A DNA stretch of 64,000 bases from Bradyrhizobium sp. CCGE-LA001 (GTDB taxonomy: Bacteria; Pseudomonadota; Alphaproteobacteria; Rhizobiales; Xanthobacteraceae): assembly GCF_000296215.2 (NCBI RefSeq), contig NZ_CP013949.1:3155501-3219500 (forward strand), read 5' to 3'. Both the position numbers and the translations under genes were made by a program. Below are positions 23,001 through 28,570 of this stretch, one piece after another. Below the pieces are notes generated by a model. It saw nothing but the letters and a program-made list of their open reading frames with translations. It made no database searches and had not been told where the DNA came from. Within the stretch, counting starts at the first letter, position 1; each line of letters begins with the position of its first letter.

Positions 23001-24741
23001 CGTCGCGAACAACGGCAGCATCGTCATCGGCACCGCCGAGAGCAGCGGCTCGCAGACGGTCCATGCCACCCAGAACGTGACGTTCAAATCGCTCGCGACC
23101 ACCGGCAATGCCGGCGATACGGGCAACATCAACGTCACCGCGGACAACGGCTTCATCCTGGCGCAGACGGTGACGTCGGGCGGCGTGACCACGTTGGGCT
23201 CGCTTTCCGCCCACGGCTCGGCGACGCTGCTGGCGGCCACGACCATCAGCGGCAACACACTCGCGGCCACGACCGGCTCGGGTCTGTTGACGGCGACCGG
23301 CCCGATCAACTGGAACACGCTCAATGTCGGCACGACGCTGGGCGCGACGGCGAGCCAGGGCGGCATCACCTTCCAGACCGCGCAGAGCGGGGGCACGCAG
23401 ACCATTCACGCCCGCGACAACGTCATCTTCAACGCGCTCACGGCAACCGGCATCAATGGCGATGCCGGCAACATCAACGTCACCGCCGACATCGGCTTCA
23501 TCCTGGCGCAGACGGTGACGTCTGGCGGCGCGACCACGCTCGGCTCGGTCTCGGCCCATGGTTCGGCGCGGCTGGTCGCGGCGGGCGCCAACACCGGTCG
23601 CAGCCTCACGACCTCGACCGGCAACGCGGTTCTCAGCGGAACGGTCGTCAACTGGGACAATCTCAACGTCGGCGGCCCGCTCGACTTTACCGCGACGGCC
23701 GGCGCGATCACCGTTGGCACCGCCATCAGCGGCGGCACCCAGACCCTGCACGCCGTGAACGACATCGTCTTCAGTCAGCTCACGACCACAGGCATCCCGG
23801 GCGATGCCGGCGACATCGACCTGCGCTCCACTACGGGTGCGATCCGCGGCGGATCGATCTCCGCCAACGGCGACACGCATTTCGTCTCGGCGGGCCCGGT
23901 CTCGCTCGACAGGATCAGGGGCAACACTATCAAGCTGACCTCGCCAGGTGACCTGACCATCGGCTGGGTCAGCGTCGTGAAGGAGCTCGACCTCGCGGCC
24001 GATACGATCAACGTCAAGGGCGAGCAGATTCGATCGACGCCGCAGATCCCGCTGATCATGAACATCACTGGTTATAATGGTGGCGTCGCGAAATCCGCCA
24101 ACGTCTCGATCGACCCCGAGCACATCATCATCAACCAGTTCAGGGCCGTGGATGCGACCTTCTGGACCGATGCGCCCGCCGTCTCCATCATCAACGGCTA
24201 CATTCCGGGCCAGCTGATGCTGACCACCGCGAACGCGCAGGTGCTGCTCAACAACCGCTCGCCGGCGCCGTCCAATTGGCCTGCGCTCCAGCTCTACCAG
24301 CCGGGCGGCGTGTTCACGATGAGCCAGACCGGCAATGCCAATGTCAGCAACGCCTATGTGGTGTTCTACACCGGCAACATCTCGGCGACCGTGACCAATT
24401 ACGGTTCGACCCACACCTGCTGCTACGACTTCACCGGGGCCAGCATGGTGCGCAACATCTCGGTCGACGGCGAGGGCACCGAGAGCATCGAGACCTGGCT
24501 CGCGAAGAAGGACGGCGGAACGTTCTATCTGCTCGGCCTCTCCGGCCAGGCGCGGTTAGATGCGCTGCTGACGCCGCGTCCGGTCGAGACCGTCGGCGCC
24601 GGCCCCGCCGTCAACATCGAGGGGCTCAGCGACATGCGCAAGCTGCGCCAGAAGGGACAGCGTGCGGGACGTCCCGGCTGGAAGGATGCGGCGATCGAAA
24701 CAGTGAAGCCGGCAATCGGTCGCCTGGCAGAGGCATGGTGA
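8059..24741 (+). CDS. Giant filamentous haemagglutinin-like adhesin (TpsA exoprotein, LktA-type)
   Basis: 5,560 residues from the ATG at 8059 (AGAGGA upstream). A long signal region ends near VRVQAQ (about residue 45). The secretion (TPS) domain follows to about residue 300, with NVIIPDGRTGTS, NAFNSFSQFSVGQGNTVNL and NLVNIVRDAPVYVNG, the signature recognised by TpsB partners. The rest is an enormous run of short Gly/Ala/Ser/Thr/Asn-rich strands that should build a right-handed beta-helix, with recurring AYI and INxxxxV steps. Residues 4986-5320 contain three tandem units of about 115 residues. The C-terminus is basic (MRKLRQKGQRAGRPGWK). Mature cysteines occur only in close pairs: 970/975, 1553/1564, 3518/3519, 3636/3639, 3982/3983 and 5454/5455. 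The stop overlaps the transporter gene by seven bases. It is expected at the cell surface, for adhesion or biofilm. Confidence 0.92.
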   Translation: MRGPSATRDTDGRGLRGLAHFRSMSLLCAMQMVFLPVYSVRVQAQTPNVIIPDGRTGTSLQTSGSVTNVTTSTVSGNNAFNSFSQFSVGQGNTVNLQLPTGTQNLVNIVRDAPVYVNGTLNSYMNGAIGGNVYFADPKGFVVGRSGVVNVGSLNVSTPTREFSDSLIGAGGQINQSAVGNLMAGSFPVSPDGNIRIYGRVNAQDGVRLTGQNVYVGGASQRDIANLDHAAKFAASVNSKGLRSASAITVRNGSIHIGAVNNARVNGRLTAQSKSATPSNITVQAGNNIDIGKNAKLSIASTVGNTGEIRLKAAQNLTVAGGAKFDASAKTGNAGLVDFSANGVIDVGRGVAVNVAAPNGKAGTLLFDPIDLVVGDASQGDTGVTLSNSSIANALAGLSAGADYLIQADNSITLAAHAVIDARRLDGSGHSTGNANNVIIDAPNIEIKNGAQILAQSVNFGGTNYTDGNVTLRATASDIKLSGQATAATAITVDGKITGGTVSITATSTAVSSFLDGSPVGALALVGSTLAGSLLGLNGGYVAASATATININSHADINGRGDVTISAHASETASDPAIASTLLGSLTPVAAGVVVGKIDGIATTNVASGATINAGRNLEIKALNDATIAVSALAASTSAQIVPTVAYSKGSVTTIANVESGAHIAAGTVNTSGSTLKVRAINNNSFSTSATSVAAPGLGASGGVGGAFAISDITTSVTATLGASLGTSTSSRMNASVLVEATSDTTSNSTMASSIAGLPALIAAIERGLRAVTAPTSIIQDHMSSLVPLNFNFKAAAALSLANSSQSATAAIAQNPSGGAPSIYASGNVAVASNVIDRGVRSNATSSAITKDVVSGESTAISAAVAWGNFTHNSNAYVGSGTLINAANIAVDATTELPITNTWLKWDGLGAVLSHLNGSLGVGGNILTSYANATADAGDTIGIAGSLNHFVVNNNTTAWVAGGASLTATCTTAACGSSWSAGMDNGDLHTYNASIQIAATTTTASIDAAGNVGTLGFLTGNTSGGSSVGGALNLVQFNTNTIAGVSDRATVRAADDIAVNAITSDQFVAVAPSSGKAAGALALNGITSLGFLNNTTHASISSQATVYAPTVGILAQQDLSVVTLAGAMSRNTSGGSAVGLAVAYLGANTDTSAYIGDNHSDIRPGPFSANDPFAGNSGGSGAVNVDNLTISATTSGRITAAAVAASISEPAASSFSDKAGAAGAGATGGTSGVTTAASKIGSTSGSSTDGFSIDLAGSSSVSDVSLGTSAYIRNTTVNKYTTATAVTTNTIVQALNDTMLNNGSGSAALNLAGASAQGAAIGGAIAAAMSNNATLAYIYGTTVNNQSSVTVQALNGGSETVVAIGVAGSKANAAALSASVGIITDSANAYIESSTITGQSSGVNRALEVDAYQTTNVAIGGGSLYISGGQAGVGIGLTYASIGDPTGGNATDAHIRSSSISNYDTLLVMADTASVIAAGAASGGAGSNGLAGAIVVSEITPTTTAYINSGATVNINVARVTVLADSGAVSALDTALGNLVKKSNNNLLASDTCTVAGGTGGQNCIDFSAAALNDGAGNGPGASIVSVAGLIQAGKNNVGASIVYNTIATTHSAYIANVLMSAGSNGNVSVSAVDSSKIQAVTIGFGLATGQFAGVGGTTISSISNTVSAAIGNNLSSTTQSTVTAKNISVTATDNSSITGSAAVAGASTQGSAAGLALVNSSIANNVSAGVTGSKLTASGNVAVAANSNASISTVAVGVAMSSQVGLAGSVATNLMGTNVTASITAAGTNGINGADVTATNNVAVIAGNNDKAGVFAGAVSISKGAAGGAGSLVTNQITGTTAAYISGANTKVDALGTSSTDTLSVNNGTLVHAFDLGTAHAPTDTAPDLTENQDTVRGLAVIASSHQAVVTNVASLAASSGIAIMINPITNVMSGTTRAYIDSAAIDTRLTSSTLAPQIVVAASSFSYSGAFGAGIVPPTGTGGGGATVISTTMSRSTFAYITNSTVGGVQSSSPTVGAVTVKANAEQDASSIAVGFNTGSVGLNVFLATTQAYVDGGALTASSLTVNANNNTGIFSANGSGAYGSQAAIGAAFLVQVSSNRTLAYVGDEFAYHGGTTPHTTALNLSGAMDVQAKTKNRFEAYAIGGALSTGTAAIAGMANIEIASNTTIAGVYDTTLQSVTGGAAGAVTINANQDVAIKEIAGALAVGASGAGVGVGAAANIISFKSQTIAESRNSNLNSSGAINVNALSTKEVLSYAVTAGIGGSVGIGATVGVIIIGTNTADPDTQGQQTGQLNQGGNGTIAAVNARTNTAQGSNAVASGTAGNPNSANVTSTYNVSSVLTGGDDGVTAQIAGGNVTGTQVNVGATSANAAKMYLLGAGFAKNVGIGAGIGYTSVNSSLLANLSAIVSAPSVTVAAVVKDANTGPYAGKTIDTEAIAGGAALYFGAQAAVAFGNVTNTVTAQLGGQVTGTGGTGVAVMAQDSSTQVVFTGGVTAGAAAVGASVATAGRSSSVAAKVLDDATVNTSTLAVGAAGAGKLSTTATALGGGILAGVGADAEAHENSSVTAEIGTGSSITTSATGVGTLVTASITPNLSSEAIGVSVGGGAVGVAIAQSTVGATVTADVGDNAIFSGGALGVTAMALVPIIGTQTNTDGTTTTIYGTTTYAKALAGGGGSLIGAQGSYAKASQNATVSAYGGTAIELPNADVLIAAQNDSAQYAEATGLSTGFLALGATVAQTSSNAHTYAYLGAPADMDTLNHENYTGILQITATGKDTNVSNATVGAGGTYAGAAAVATTSSTAVTNARFDGGTTDDTLYFGGLSVKATHTTNYAASGDAYQASTAGVSAGKAQNDVTSTTTAEIGTHLIINTDGGDIVVISNDIVNQAGGGARSGSGGSFSGAAALSDSTVTQTVTTNIGAGTILSLNGDPRTSIGVIDIEAYNTLNARDTASLATASFFAGGGAESNMTANATLAVNIHARELFSVGKIFIGTAAKMAASNNANASLYGAIAGVGASTNTWVHANQDVTVDSGTTIQAWRDINIFAGMSGDTITFSSIQATATTVVYNNTAIPISTLYRGTANAGGDSSLTLADGSRVLGVRDIYLGATQGQVTATGNGSNYNPYLDIFSAKNSDNHSHTSGTGDVALNGLVVAGINNDVLITIDLGASAPTLSTTSPYSSLSSTLEYVADVDHFSPVKSWNHQTVQYTIVGGFNPYQNIVNQLGTLTGLTDAQIRTALAASTSTHPATMTPSGADPTGDIQRQINALIQQAPYTSDAGGNAFAFGDMLVSAGNVSILAQRLTGNSLAGHSAPAVIARGSATIKVENRGLDFMDFANLTVTNVTGGNITYRQIDHVDPDSHSNVTFTAMPSATPIIDISATYNRVDPSTGLGVDDNGNQLTRKPDIYFDGLVTNENGLLKITSQLGSVVASQSLNAATIQMVAPNGSFIFLGGIGSFYNSNHDVTAQWAGVQYKPAANDTLTAVMAAATFLGAYGDYAYSPHIGAGGNHPYFYYCCVDGNTGVQQTAANSTVFTARMLMTYYDGLSLYSAIFLPMGNGTPNGGGGSVGSPATLAAMEGPTVQPIVTAPWERDTYAGQGVFSNTTYDYTTTSTDAQGNTVTTNHTAKFFSPFHCSGCSAYFQVVNIQNDVITPRTANTNAITNWASTTPSGYQNPANAPFILGQAIIISAGVINVNGLIQSGTSSNYSVDIGSGALSAINDLKSNSAAFAQAQANARNGSYYDITAAAAPLVASDIKIGVRYNALTDRILVNGVVQGSGGYVYLNGKIISTSTDGTSQGTIAVKGGAGTITVNNTTGLQLVTNTINTGVSAPSVIQIVDQLQQQTTWYVYNPSASGGQQVSTYRTAGVNASAYTGAMLTGMSGTAGIQYAVKPNMYYQWVDTATLDRPVTSTQFDYGWHYTPNAATGENWTRTISLVENVMQATGAGGNTGQLQTANFQEVITATGSYHGGGYNTTADKCCGADTQFNWYQQIYDHLTLTLTNTVKASNPINIQFSGGGASTVNVSSNSGIVINGPINNLSGDTTVIATGANSAITSGASANNPMISGKNVTLQADGGIGSLGANGVPVQVQVYGGNLTARSIDRDIAIAAVGSLSINQVAVNSGVSGRAPQGSVFISATGDINSAAAYNVATPVVIGKNVEINSSAGAIGATSAVVNGASTLTNINPLVIQATGTTQTNGTVDGGVLDSASATGTYIVQSKGDLRLGTIQSTGGPVFLEAAGSDGNQASILNGRAAVGLTPAQSQHLQDVWTSLDLLSGNAATNAVNSYQSMVTSAYNDYFQLKNIAFPNGSTYAPTSVGQTVLRAQVAAKLGIDPANVTATQMKTEATTRFLRDQFLLGQITTDQLKSSLTTLLGSAPTDPLGTLFGSSLSSTLFTKLFDGVSTANQRLPSNAALQTALNAYNASYSYTLASTERVYGIITAGSQWTQSQLAYTVSSSAVGAAPPPIDDNVVANVSANQIMLYAPRGSVGNSAAPQTFTFTSVDSSSLTPEQRGLLATAGPGQLTVGAVTDPTTHVTTYTVSLSQQNLVVVDNPIAISAKALTNIYLGSKNSLALGGVTANYGPITAAQANGIQVTGRGDVKLDAVTSVFANASGAVISGDISNLTLIAERGNVGSSSNALQIAFADPGNDQLDQVSSAQGIYVKQTTGDLILGNISAGNAIQLAATGSIYAEAGFTDRSAIHILGTDLDLRAGGHIGFNGSTFQPLQVNISGTVTGSAVGDLSLLAVTGDLVVGSSGPNGTLTAGGALTLNVSRGALTVNADITSVGLMQLLANRGMTLAAGTSAAPVVATSSSGGVTLVAATLSMGAYSAINAAGLISVTTTGDATIGQLNSALSYAAASNAPSVIVTAGGVASLGAIVDNGDGQTKFVASGAGAEVSLSASNGIGNATSRFVLSAARLSASTSAGDIYVKVLTDTEASLLSAARGSVDIIGTGGLTLDQVVAGTAAGASGRSSAVANNGSIVIGTAESSGSQTVHATQNVTFKSLATTGNAGDTGNINVTADNGFILAQTVTSGGVTTLGSLSAHGSATLLAATTISGNTLAATTGSGLLTATGPINWNTLNVGTTLGATASQGGITFQTAQSGGTQTIHARDNVIFNALTATGINGDAGNINVTADIGFILAQTVTSGGATTLGSVSAHGSARLVAAGANTGRSLTTSTGNAVLSGTVVNWDNLNVGGPLDFTATAGAITVGTAISGGTQTLHAVNDIVFSQLTTTGIPGDAGDIDLRSTTGAIRGGSISANGDTHFVSAGPVSLDRIRGNTIKLTSPGDLTIGWVSVVKELDLAADTINVKGEQIRSTPQIPLIMNITGYNGGVAKSANVSIDPEHIIINQFRAVDATFWTDAPAVSIINGYIPGQLMLTTANAQVLLNNRSPAPSNWPALQLYQPGGVFTMSQTGNANVSNAYVVFYTGNISATVTNYGSTHTCCYDFTGASMVRNISVDGEGTESIETWLAKKDGGTFYLLGLSGQARLDALLTPRPVETVGAGPAVNIEGLSDMRKLRQKGQRAGRPGWKDAAIETVKPAIGRLAEAW
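23014..24042 (+). repeat. Three tandem units of about 115 codons inside the adhesin gene
   Basis: Units start at 23014, 23359 and 23701 (spacing 345 and 342 bases). Each begins with G-x-I-x-x-x-T-A-x-S-x-G-(S/T)-Q-T and continues with a TTG..GD.G.I segment. Units 1 and 2 share the string ILAQTVTSGG. Units 1 and 2 are close in sequence; unit 3 drifts in its second half. They look like duplicated coils of the beta-helix near the C-terminus. Confidence 0.75.
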
Positions 24742-26438
24742 CGGGCTTGGGCATGCGGATTCTGGGGGCAGCATTGGCGGTCGGGCTGGCAGCATCCTGC
24801 ATCGCCTCCGCGCGCGCCCAGTCGATCAACCCCGGCGTGATCCAGAACGATATCGACCGGCAGCGGCGGCAGCTTGAGCAGCAGAGCGCGCCGCCCAAGC
24901 TCACCGGGCCGGCGGTGATCGGCGGCGAGCGGGAAAAGTCCCAGCTCCTGAAGCCTGGCGGGCCGAAATTCCGCCTGCGCAAGGTCACCTTCGACGAGTC
25001 CAAGTTCATCACGCCCGCGGAGCTGGACGAGATCGCGAGGAAATATGTCGGCAAGGATGTCGACATCGCCGCGCTGTTGCAGCTCGTCGCCGACATCAAC
25101 GCCGTCTACGCCGCGCGCGGGATCGTCACGGGCATCGCGACGCTGCCGGATCAGGACGCCAAGGGCGGCGTCGTCCGCGTCAAGCTCACTGAAGGCCGAC
25201 TCCAGAAGACGACCGTCGAGGGCAACAAGCAAACCCGCACCGACTACATCCTCGATCGCGTGAAGGAGCCCGAAGGCGAGGTCCTGGACGTTCCCAAGCT
25301 CAATCGAGACGTGATCTGGTTCAACCGCACCAATGACGTGCAGATCAAGGCGCTGCTCCAGCCCGGCACGAGCTTCGGCCTGACCGACCTGCAGTTCGCT
25401 GTGATCGAGCCGCCGGTCGACACCTGGCAGCTCTTCGTCGACAACCAGGGCGTGGAGAACACCGGCCGCTGGCAAGGCGGCACCTTCTACAAGCGTCACG
25501 GTCTGTTCGGCGTCGACGACCGCCTGACCTTCTACGGGGTCCGCTCCGACGGCAATCTCAACGGCAACGCAGCCTACAGTATTCCGGTCAATCCCTGGGG
25601 CGGGCGCGTCGGCGTCAGCTACACCGAAGGCAAGATCAAGATCATTCAGGGGCCGTTCGTCGCGCTCGACGTCACCGGACGCTCGAGCCAGGCCTCAGTC
25701 AATTTCAGTCAACCGGTCTGGGTGACGCAGGACTGGCTGGTGCTGGTCAACGCCGCCCTGACCGAAGGCAAGACGGTGAGCCGCTTCGCCACGGTCGCCG
25801 TCACCGACGATCACTATGACAGGTCCACCGCCGGCGTCTCCGTGACCAAGTCCGGCAACGCCTATTCGATCACCGTTTCGCCCGCCGTGAACTACATCGA
25901 ATGGCAGGATCACGTGCTGGGCGGCAACCGCACGTTCAATACCTATACCGGCTCGTTGCTCGCAACCAGCGCCGCGGGCCCGGCGAATTTCAGCGCCAAT
26001 GTGCTGGCAAGCTGGCAGTACACCCAGGAGAAGCTGCTGCCCGGCAGCCAGATATTCTCGATCGGCGGCCCTACCACCGTGCGCGGCTATCCCTCCAACT
26101 CGGCGTCCGGCGACAGCGGCTATTATTTCAACGCCGAGCTGCACTACAATTGGTCGCAATGGCTGAGGGGTTTCGACACCTACGTCTTCACGGATTGGGG
26201 CGCGGTGTACTCGACATTCCCCGGGGTCACCGAGCTCGCTTCGGTCGGCGTCGGCTTCTCCTGGACCTACATGCCGGGCATGACCTTCGAGGCGAATTAC
26301 GCGACGCCGCTGAAGATGGCGGTCTCGACCCAGAACCATTACGAGGCCTATGGCCGCATCATCTTCCGGCCGTTGCTGATGTTCCAGAAGGAAATCCCCG
26401 CGCCCGTGGCGACGGTGGACGGCAGAAGCAAGTCGTAG
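24735..26438 (+). CDS. TpsB outer-membrane transporter (ShlB/FhaC/HecB family) for the giant adhesin
   Basis: 567 residues from the ATG at 24735, which overlaps the adhesin stop (ATGGTGA). An internal ATG at 24753 is the alternative. A signal peptide ends near SARAQ. A short helix-like segment (VIQNDIDRQRRQLEQQS) resembles the plug helix of FhaC. Two POTRA domains cover about residues 79-235 (FRLRKVTFDESKF, GRLQKTTVEGNKQT). A 16-strand barrel follows and carries the family motif VRGY at residues 449-452. The protein threads its TpsA partner through the outer membrane after recognising its TPS domain. The order exoprotein-then-transporter is the reverse of many systems, but the tight overlap makes the pairing sure. 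Confidence 0.93.
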   Translation: MVTGLGMRILGAALAVGLAASCIASARAQSINPGVIQNDIDRQRRQLEQQSAPPKLTGPAVIGGEREKSQLLKPGGPKFRLRKVTFDESKFITPAELDEIARKYVGKDVDIAALLQLVADINAVYAARGIVTGIATLPDQDAKGGVVRVKLTEGRLQKTTVEGNKQTRTDYILDRVKEPEGEVLDVPKLNRDVIWFNRTNDVQIKALLQPGTSFGLTDLQFAVIEPPVDTWQLFVDNQGVENTGRWQGGTFYKRHGLFGVDDRLTFYGVRSDGNLNGNAAYSIPVNPWGGRVGVSYTEGKIKIIQGPFVALDVTGRSSQASVNFSQPVWVTQDWLVLVNAALTEGKTVSRFATVAVTDDHYDRSTAGVSVTKSGNAYSITVSPAVNYIEWQDHVLGGNRTFNTYTGSLLATSAAGPANFSANVLASWQYTQEKLLPGSQIFSIGGPTTVRGYPSNSASGDSGYYFNAELHYNWSQWLRGFDTYVFTDWGAVYSTFPGVTELASVGVGFSWTYMPGMTFEANYATPLKMAVSTQNHYEAYGRIIFRPLLMFQKEIPAPVATVDGRSKS

Positions 26439-26487
26439 CTGCGGGCCACGCCGCACACTCCGCGATCATTGCACGACAGTCTCGATC

Positions 26488-26623
26488 TCGTGCCCCGGAC
26501 GCAGCGCAGCGCCTCTTCGGCGGTGCGCTGCAGAGCCGGGGCCCATGCAGCGGCAAGTGCCAGTCTCCTGGGTCCCGGCTCTGCGGAGCGTCACTGCGTG
26601 CCGCACCGCGTCCGGGACACGAA
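26488..26623. repeat. Large imperfect palindrome, intergenic repeat element of Bradyrhizobium type
   Basis: The left arm begins CGTGCCCCGGACGCAGCGCA and the right arm ends CCGCGTCCGGGACACG. The inner arms AGAGCCGGGGCCCATG and TGGGTCCCGGCTCT are also complementary. The transcript would fold into a long hairpin. It lies in the 217 bases between the convergent transporter and bluB genes, where it could end both transcripts. From memory, elements of this sequence are scattered in many Bradyrhizobium intergenic regions; I could not search for copies. Confidence 0.6.
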
Positions 26624-26655
26624 CACCGTGGCTCGACGACGGATTGTGCGGAGCG

Positions 26656-27291
26656 CTACCGCCGCAGCGTGAACTCATCCGCGCTGCGCCGATGCTCCCA
26701 TTTCGCCTGCTCCAGCTCGGGCCGGTCGCATTCCGCTTCCGGATAGCCGATGCAGAGATAGGCGATGAACTTCCAGGATGGCGGCACGTCGAGGATGGCG
26801 TGAATGCGGTCCGGATTGAGGATCGAGACCCAGCCGATGCCGATACCTTCCGCACGCGCGGCGAGCCACATCGCGGTGATCGCGGCGACCACCGAATATT
26901 CCGTCGTCTCCGGCATCGTGGCGCGGCCGAGGCCGTGGCCGATGTCGCTGGTCTTGTCCGCGAACACGGCGAGGTGGCCGGGGGCCTGCTCGAGGCCCGA
27001 CAGCTTCAGCGTGGCATAGCGCGCCGCGCGTTCACCGGCATAGGCGCTCAACGCGTCGGCGTTGCACGTCTTGAAGTCCTCGATCACGGCGCCGCGGCGT
27101 GCCTCGTCCTCGACGACGACGAAGCGCCAGGGCTGGCTGAGGCCGACCGAGGGCGAGAGGCATGCGGTCTCGATCAGCCGATCGATGCTGCCGGCTGGCA
27201 ACGAATCAGTTCGAAAGCGGCGCACGTCACGGCGCCACACGAACAGCTCGTGCAGATGCTGGCGGAAGATATCGTCAAACTCGACCATCAT
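26656..27291 (-). CDS. bluB: BluB, 5,6-dimethylbenzimidazole synthase
   Basis: About 211 residues; the start is one of two adjacent ATGs (27291 or 27288) that overlap the cobS stop. BluB is a flavin-dependent nitroreductase-fold enzyme that breaks FMN with O2 to make the lower ligand of B12. Seen here: FVWRRDVRRFRTDSLP at the N-terminus, SPSVGLSQPWRFVVVED, and IGIGWVSILNPDRIHAIL, all characteristic of BluB rather than ordinary nitroreductases. It is the last gene of a minus-strand set cobU-cobS-bluB with four-base overlaps, which groups lower-ligand synthesis with nucleotide-loop assembly. No riboswitch is visible ahead of this group. Confidence 0.95.
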   Translation of the reverse strand: MMVEFDDIFRQHLHELFVWRRDVRRFRTDSLPAGSIDRLIETACLSPSVGLSQPWRFVVVEDEARRGAVIEDFKTCNADALSAYAGERAARYATLKLSGLEQAPGHLAVFADKTSDIGHGLGRATMPETTEYSVVAAITAMWLAARAEGIGIGWVSILNPDRIHAILDVPPSWKFIAYLCIGYPEAECDRPELEQAKWEHRRSADEFTLRR

Positions 27292-28070
27292 CGCCCCGAC
27301 TGGAAGGAGGCGGCCACCAGCAGGATCAGGATCTCGCTGGTCTGCTCGAACGCACCGAGGATATCGCCGGTCTGTCCGCCGATCTGGCGGATGGCAAGCC
27401 GGGCCAGCAGAAGGCCGGCGAGCGATAGCACGATCAGGCCGGCCAGCGCCTTGCCCGGCCCGAGCGTGAGCGCGAGAACGAGCGTCCCGACGGCGAAGGC
27501 AATCGCGACGCTGCGGCCCGGCGGCGCTCCGGCGCTCGCCGATAATCCATCTGGTCGCGCCGGCGGCACCAGCGACATGAAGGCCGGCACGCCCGCACGT
27601 GCAGCGGTGTGCGCGGCGCACAGCGCCAGCATCACGGCCCAGGGATTGGCGATGGCCCCGAGCGCGCTCCAGCGCAGGCCGAACGACAGGATCAGCGCGC
27701 AGACGCCGTAGGTGCCGATCCGGCTGTCGCGCATGATCTCAAGCTTGCGCTCGCGCGTGCGCCCGCCACCGAGCCCGTCGGCGGTGTCGGCAAGCCCGTC
27801 CTCGTGCAATGCGCCGGTGATCAGGGCAGTGATCGCGAGAGCGAGCAGGGCGGCAAGGTTCGGTGTCAGCCCGATGCGGATAGCGACCATGTAGACGAAA
27901 GCGCCGGCGAGGCCGACCAGGAGTCCTGCAACCGGAAGCGCCCATGTCGCGCGCGCGATCGCGCCGTCGCCGGCGGGCTTCGACGATGCCACGGGAAGGA
28001 TCGTGACGAACGATGCCGCCATCCTGAGATCGGCGACGATGTCCTTGAGCAGCTCGGCGCGCGGCATCAT
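27288..28070 (-). CDS. cobS: CobS (CobV), adenosylcobinamide-GDP ribazoletransferase
   Basis: 260 residues. It joins adenosylcobinamide-GDP to alpha-ribazole (phosphate), the last joining step of adenosylcobalamin synthesis, in the inner membrane. The family signature HEDGLADTADGLGGG and the following KLEIMRDSRIGTYG are present, with several hydrophobic helices around them (LLALAITALITGAL, VCALILSFGL, near the end LIVLSLAGLLLA). The length is normal. The start overlaps the cobU stop by four bases and the stop overlaps bluB. In the Pseudomonas denitrificans naming this is CobV. It is not the cobaltochelatase subunit also called CobS. Confidence 0.94.
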   Translation of the reverse strand: MMPRAELLKDIVADLRMAASFVTILPVASSKPAGDGAIARATWALPVAGLLVGLAGAFVYMVAIRIGLTPNLAALLALAITALITGALHEDGLADTADGLGGGRTRERKLEIMRDSRIGTYGVCALILSFGLRWSALGAIANPWAVMLALCAAHTAARAGVPAFMSLVPPARPDGLSASAGAPPGRSVAIAFAVGTLVLALTLGPGKALAGLIVLSLAGLLLARLAIRQIGGQTGDILGAFEQTSEILILLVAASFQSGR

Positions 28071-28570
28071 TTCAGTTTCATCGGAAGGCCCGCGACGACC
28101 AACTCGACCTCGTCGGCAGCGGCCGCGATGGTCTGGTTCATAATGCCGGCGGCGTCGCGAAAGCTGCGTGCCAGCGCGTTGTCAGGCACGATACCGAGGC
28201 CGACCTCGTTGGTGACGAGAACAACCGGGCTGTTGAGCTGGGGCAGGGCGTCCGCAAGCTGCTTGACGTCGCTCTCCCAGTCGCGCTCCGCATGCATGAG
28301 GTTGGAGAGCCATAGCGTCAGGCAATCCACCAGCCTTGCACCGCCGCCATCGGTTGCGACCAGCGCGGGCACGAGATCGAGCGGCACCTCGCGCTCGATC
28401 CAGTCGGTTCCACGACGCGCGCGATGCTTCGCGATGCGTTCATCCATCTCAGTATCGAGCGCCTCCGCCGTCGCGAGATAGACGGGCCGGCCGGGAAAGC
28501 CCTTCGCGCGCGCCTCCGCACGCGTGCTCTTGCCCGATCGCGCTCCACCGGTGATCAAGATGACGGCCAT
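28067..28570 (-). CDS. cobU: CobU (CobP), adenosylcobinamide kinase / cobinamide-phosphate guanylyltransferase
   Basis: 167 residues from the ATG at 28570, which has GGAGA upstream; an upstream start at 28603 lacks one. The P-loop is at residues 7-15 (TGGARSGKS). The IAKHRARRGTDW segment holds H49, which matches the guanylylated histidine of Salmonella CobU. NEVGLGIVPDNALAR is typical of the family. The enzyme phosphorylates adenosylcobinamide and then caps it with GMP for CobS. It leads the cobU-cobS-bluB operon and diverges from cbiB across 122 bases with no riboswitch. Confidence 0.94.
   Translation of the reverse strand: MAVILITGGARSGKSTRAEARAKGFPGRPVYLATAEALDTEMDERIAKHRARRGTDWIEREVPLDLVPALVATDGGGARLVDCLTLWLSNLMHAERDWESDVKQLADALPQLNSPVVLVTNEVGLGIVPDNALARSFRDAAGIMNQTIAAAADEVELVVAGLPMKLK

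Noticed and set aside
23014..24042. Regular repeats considered as a CRISPR array
   Set aside because: Units are about 345 bases, in frame, and coding; there are no short repeats with unique spacers and no cas genes.
20368..24414. A minus-strand open frame of 1,348 codons across the end of the adhesin gene (and others such as 9151-11166, 12259-14217, 14251-16665 and 17614-20052)
   Set aside because: High GC at third positions leaves few stops in the mirror frame. The translated strings are Arg/Asp/Gly-rich, have no domains, and share coordinates exactly with a well-formed adhesin frame.
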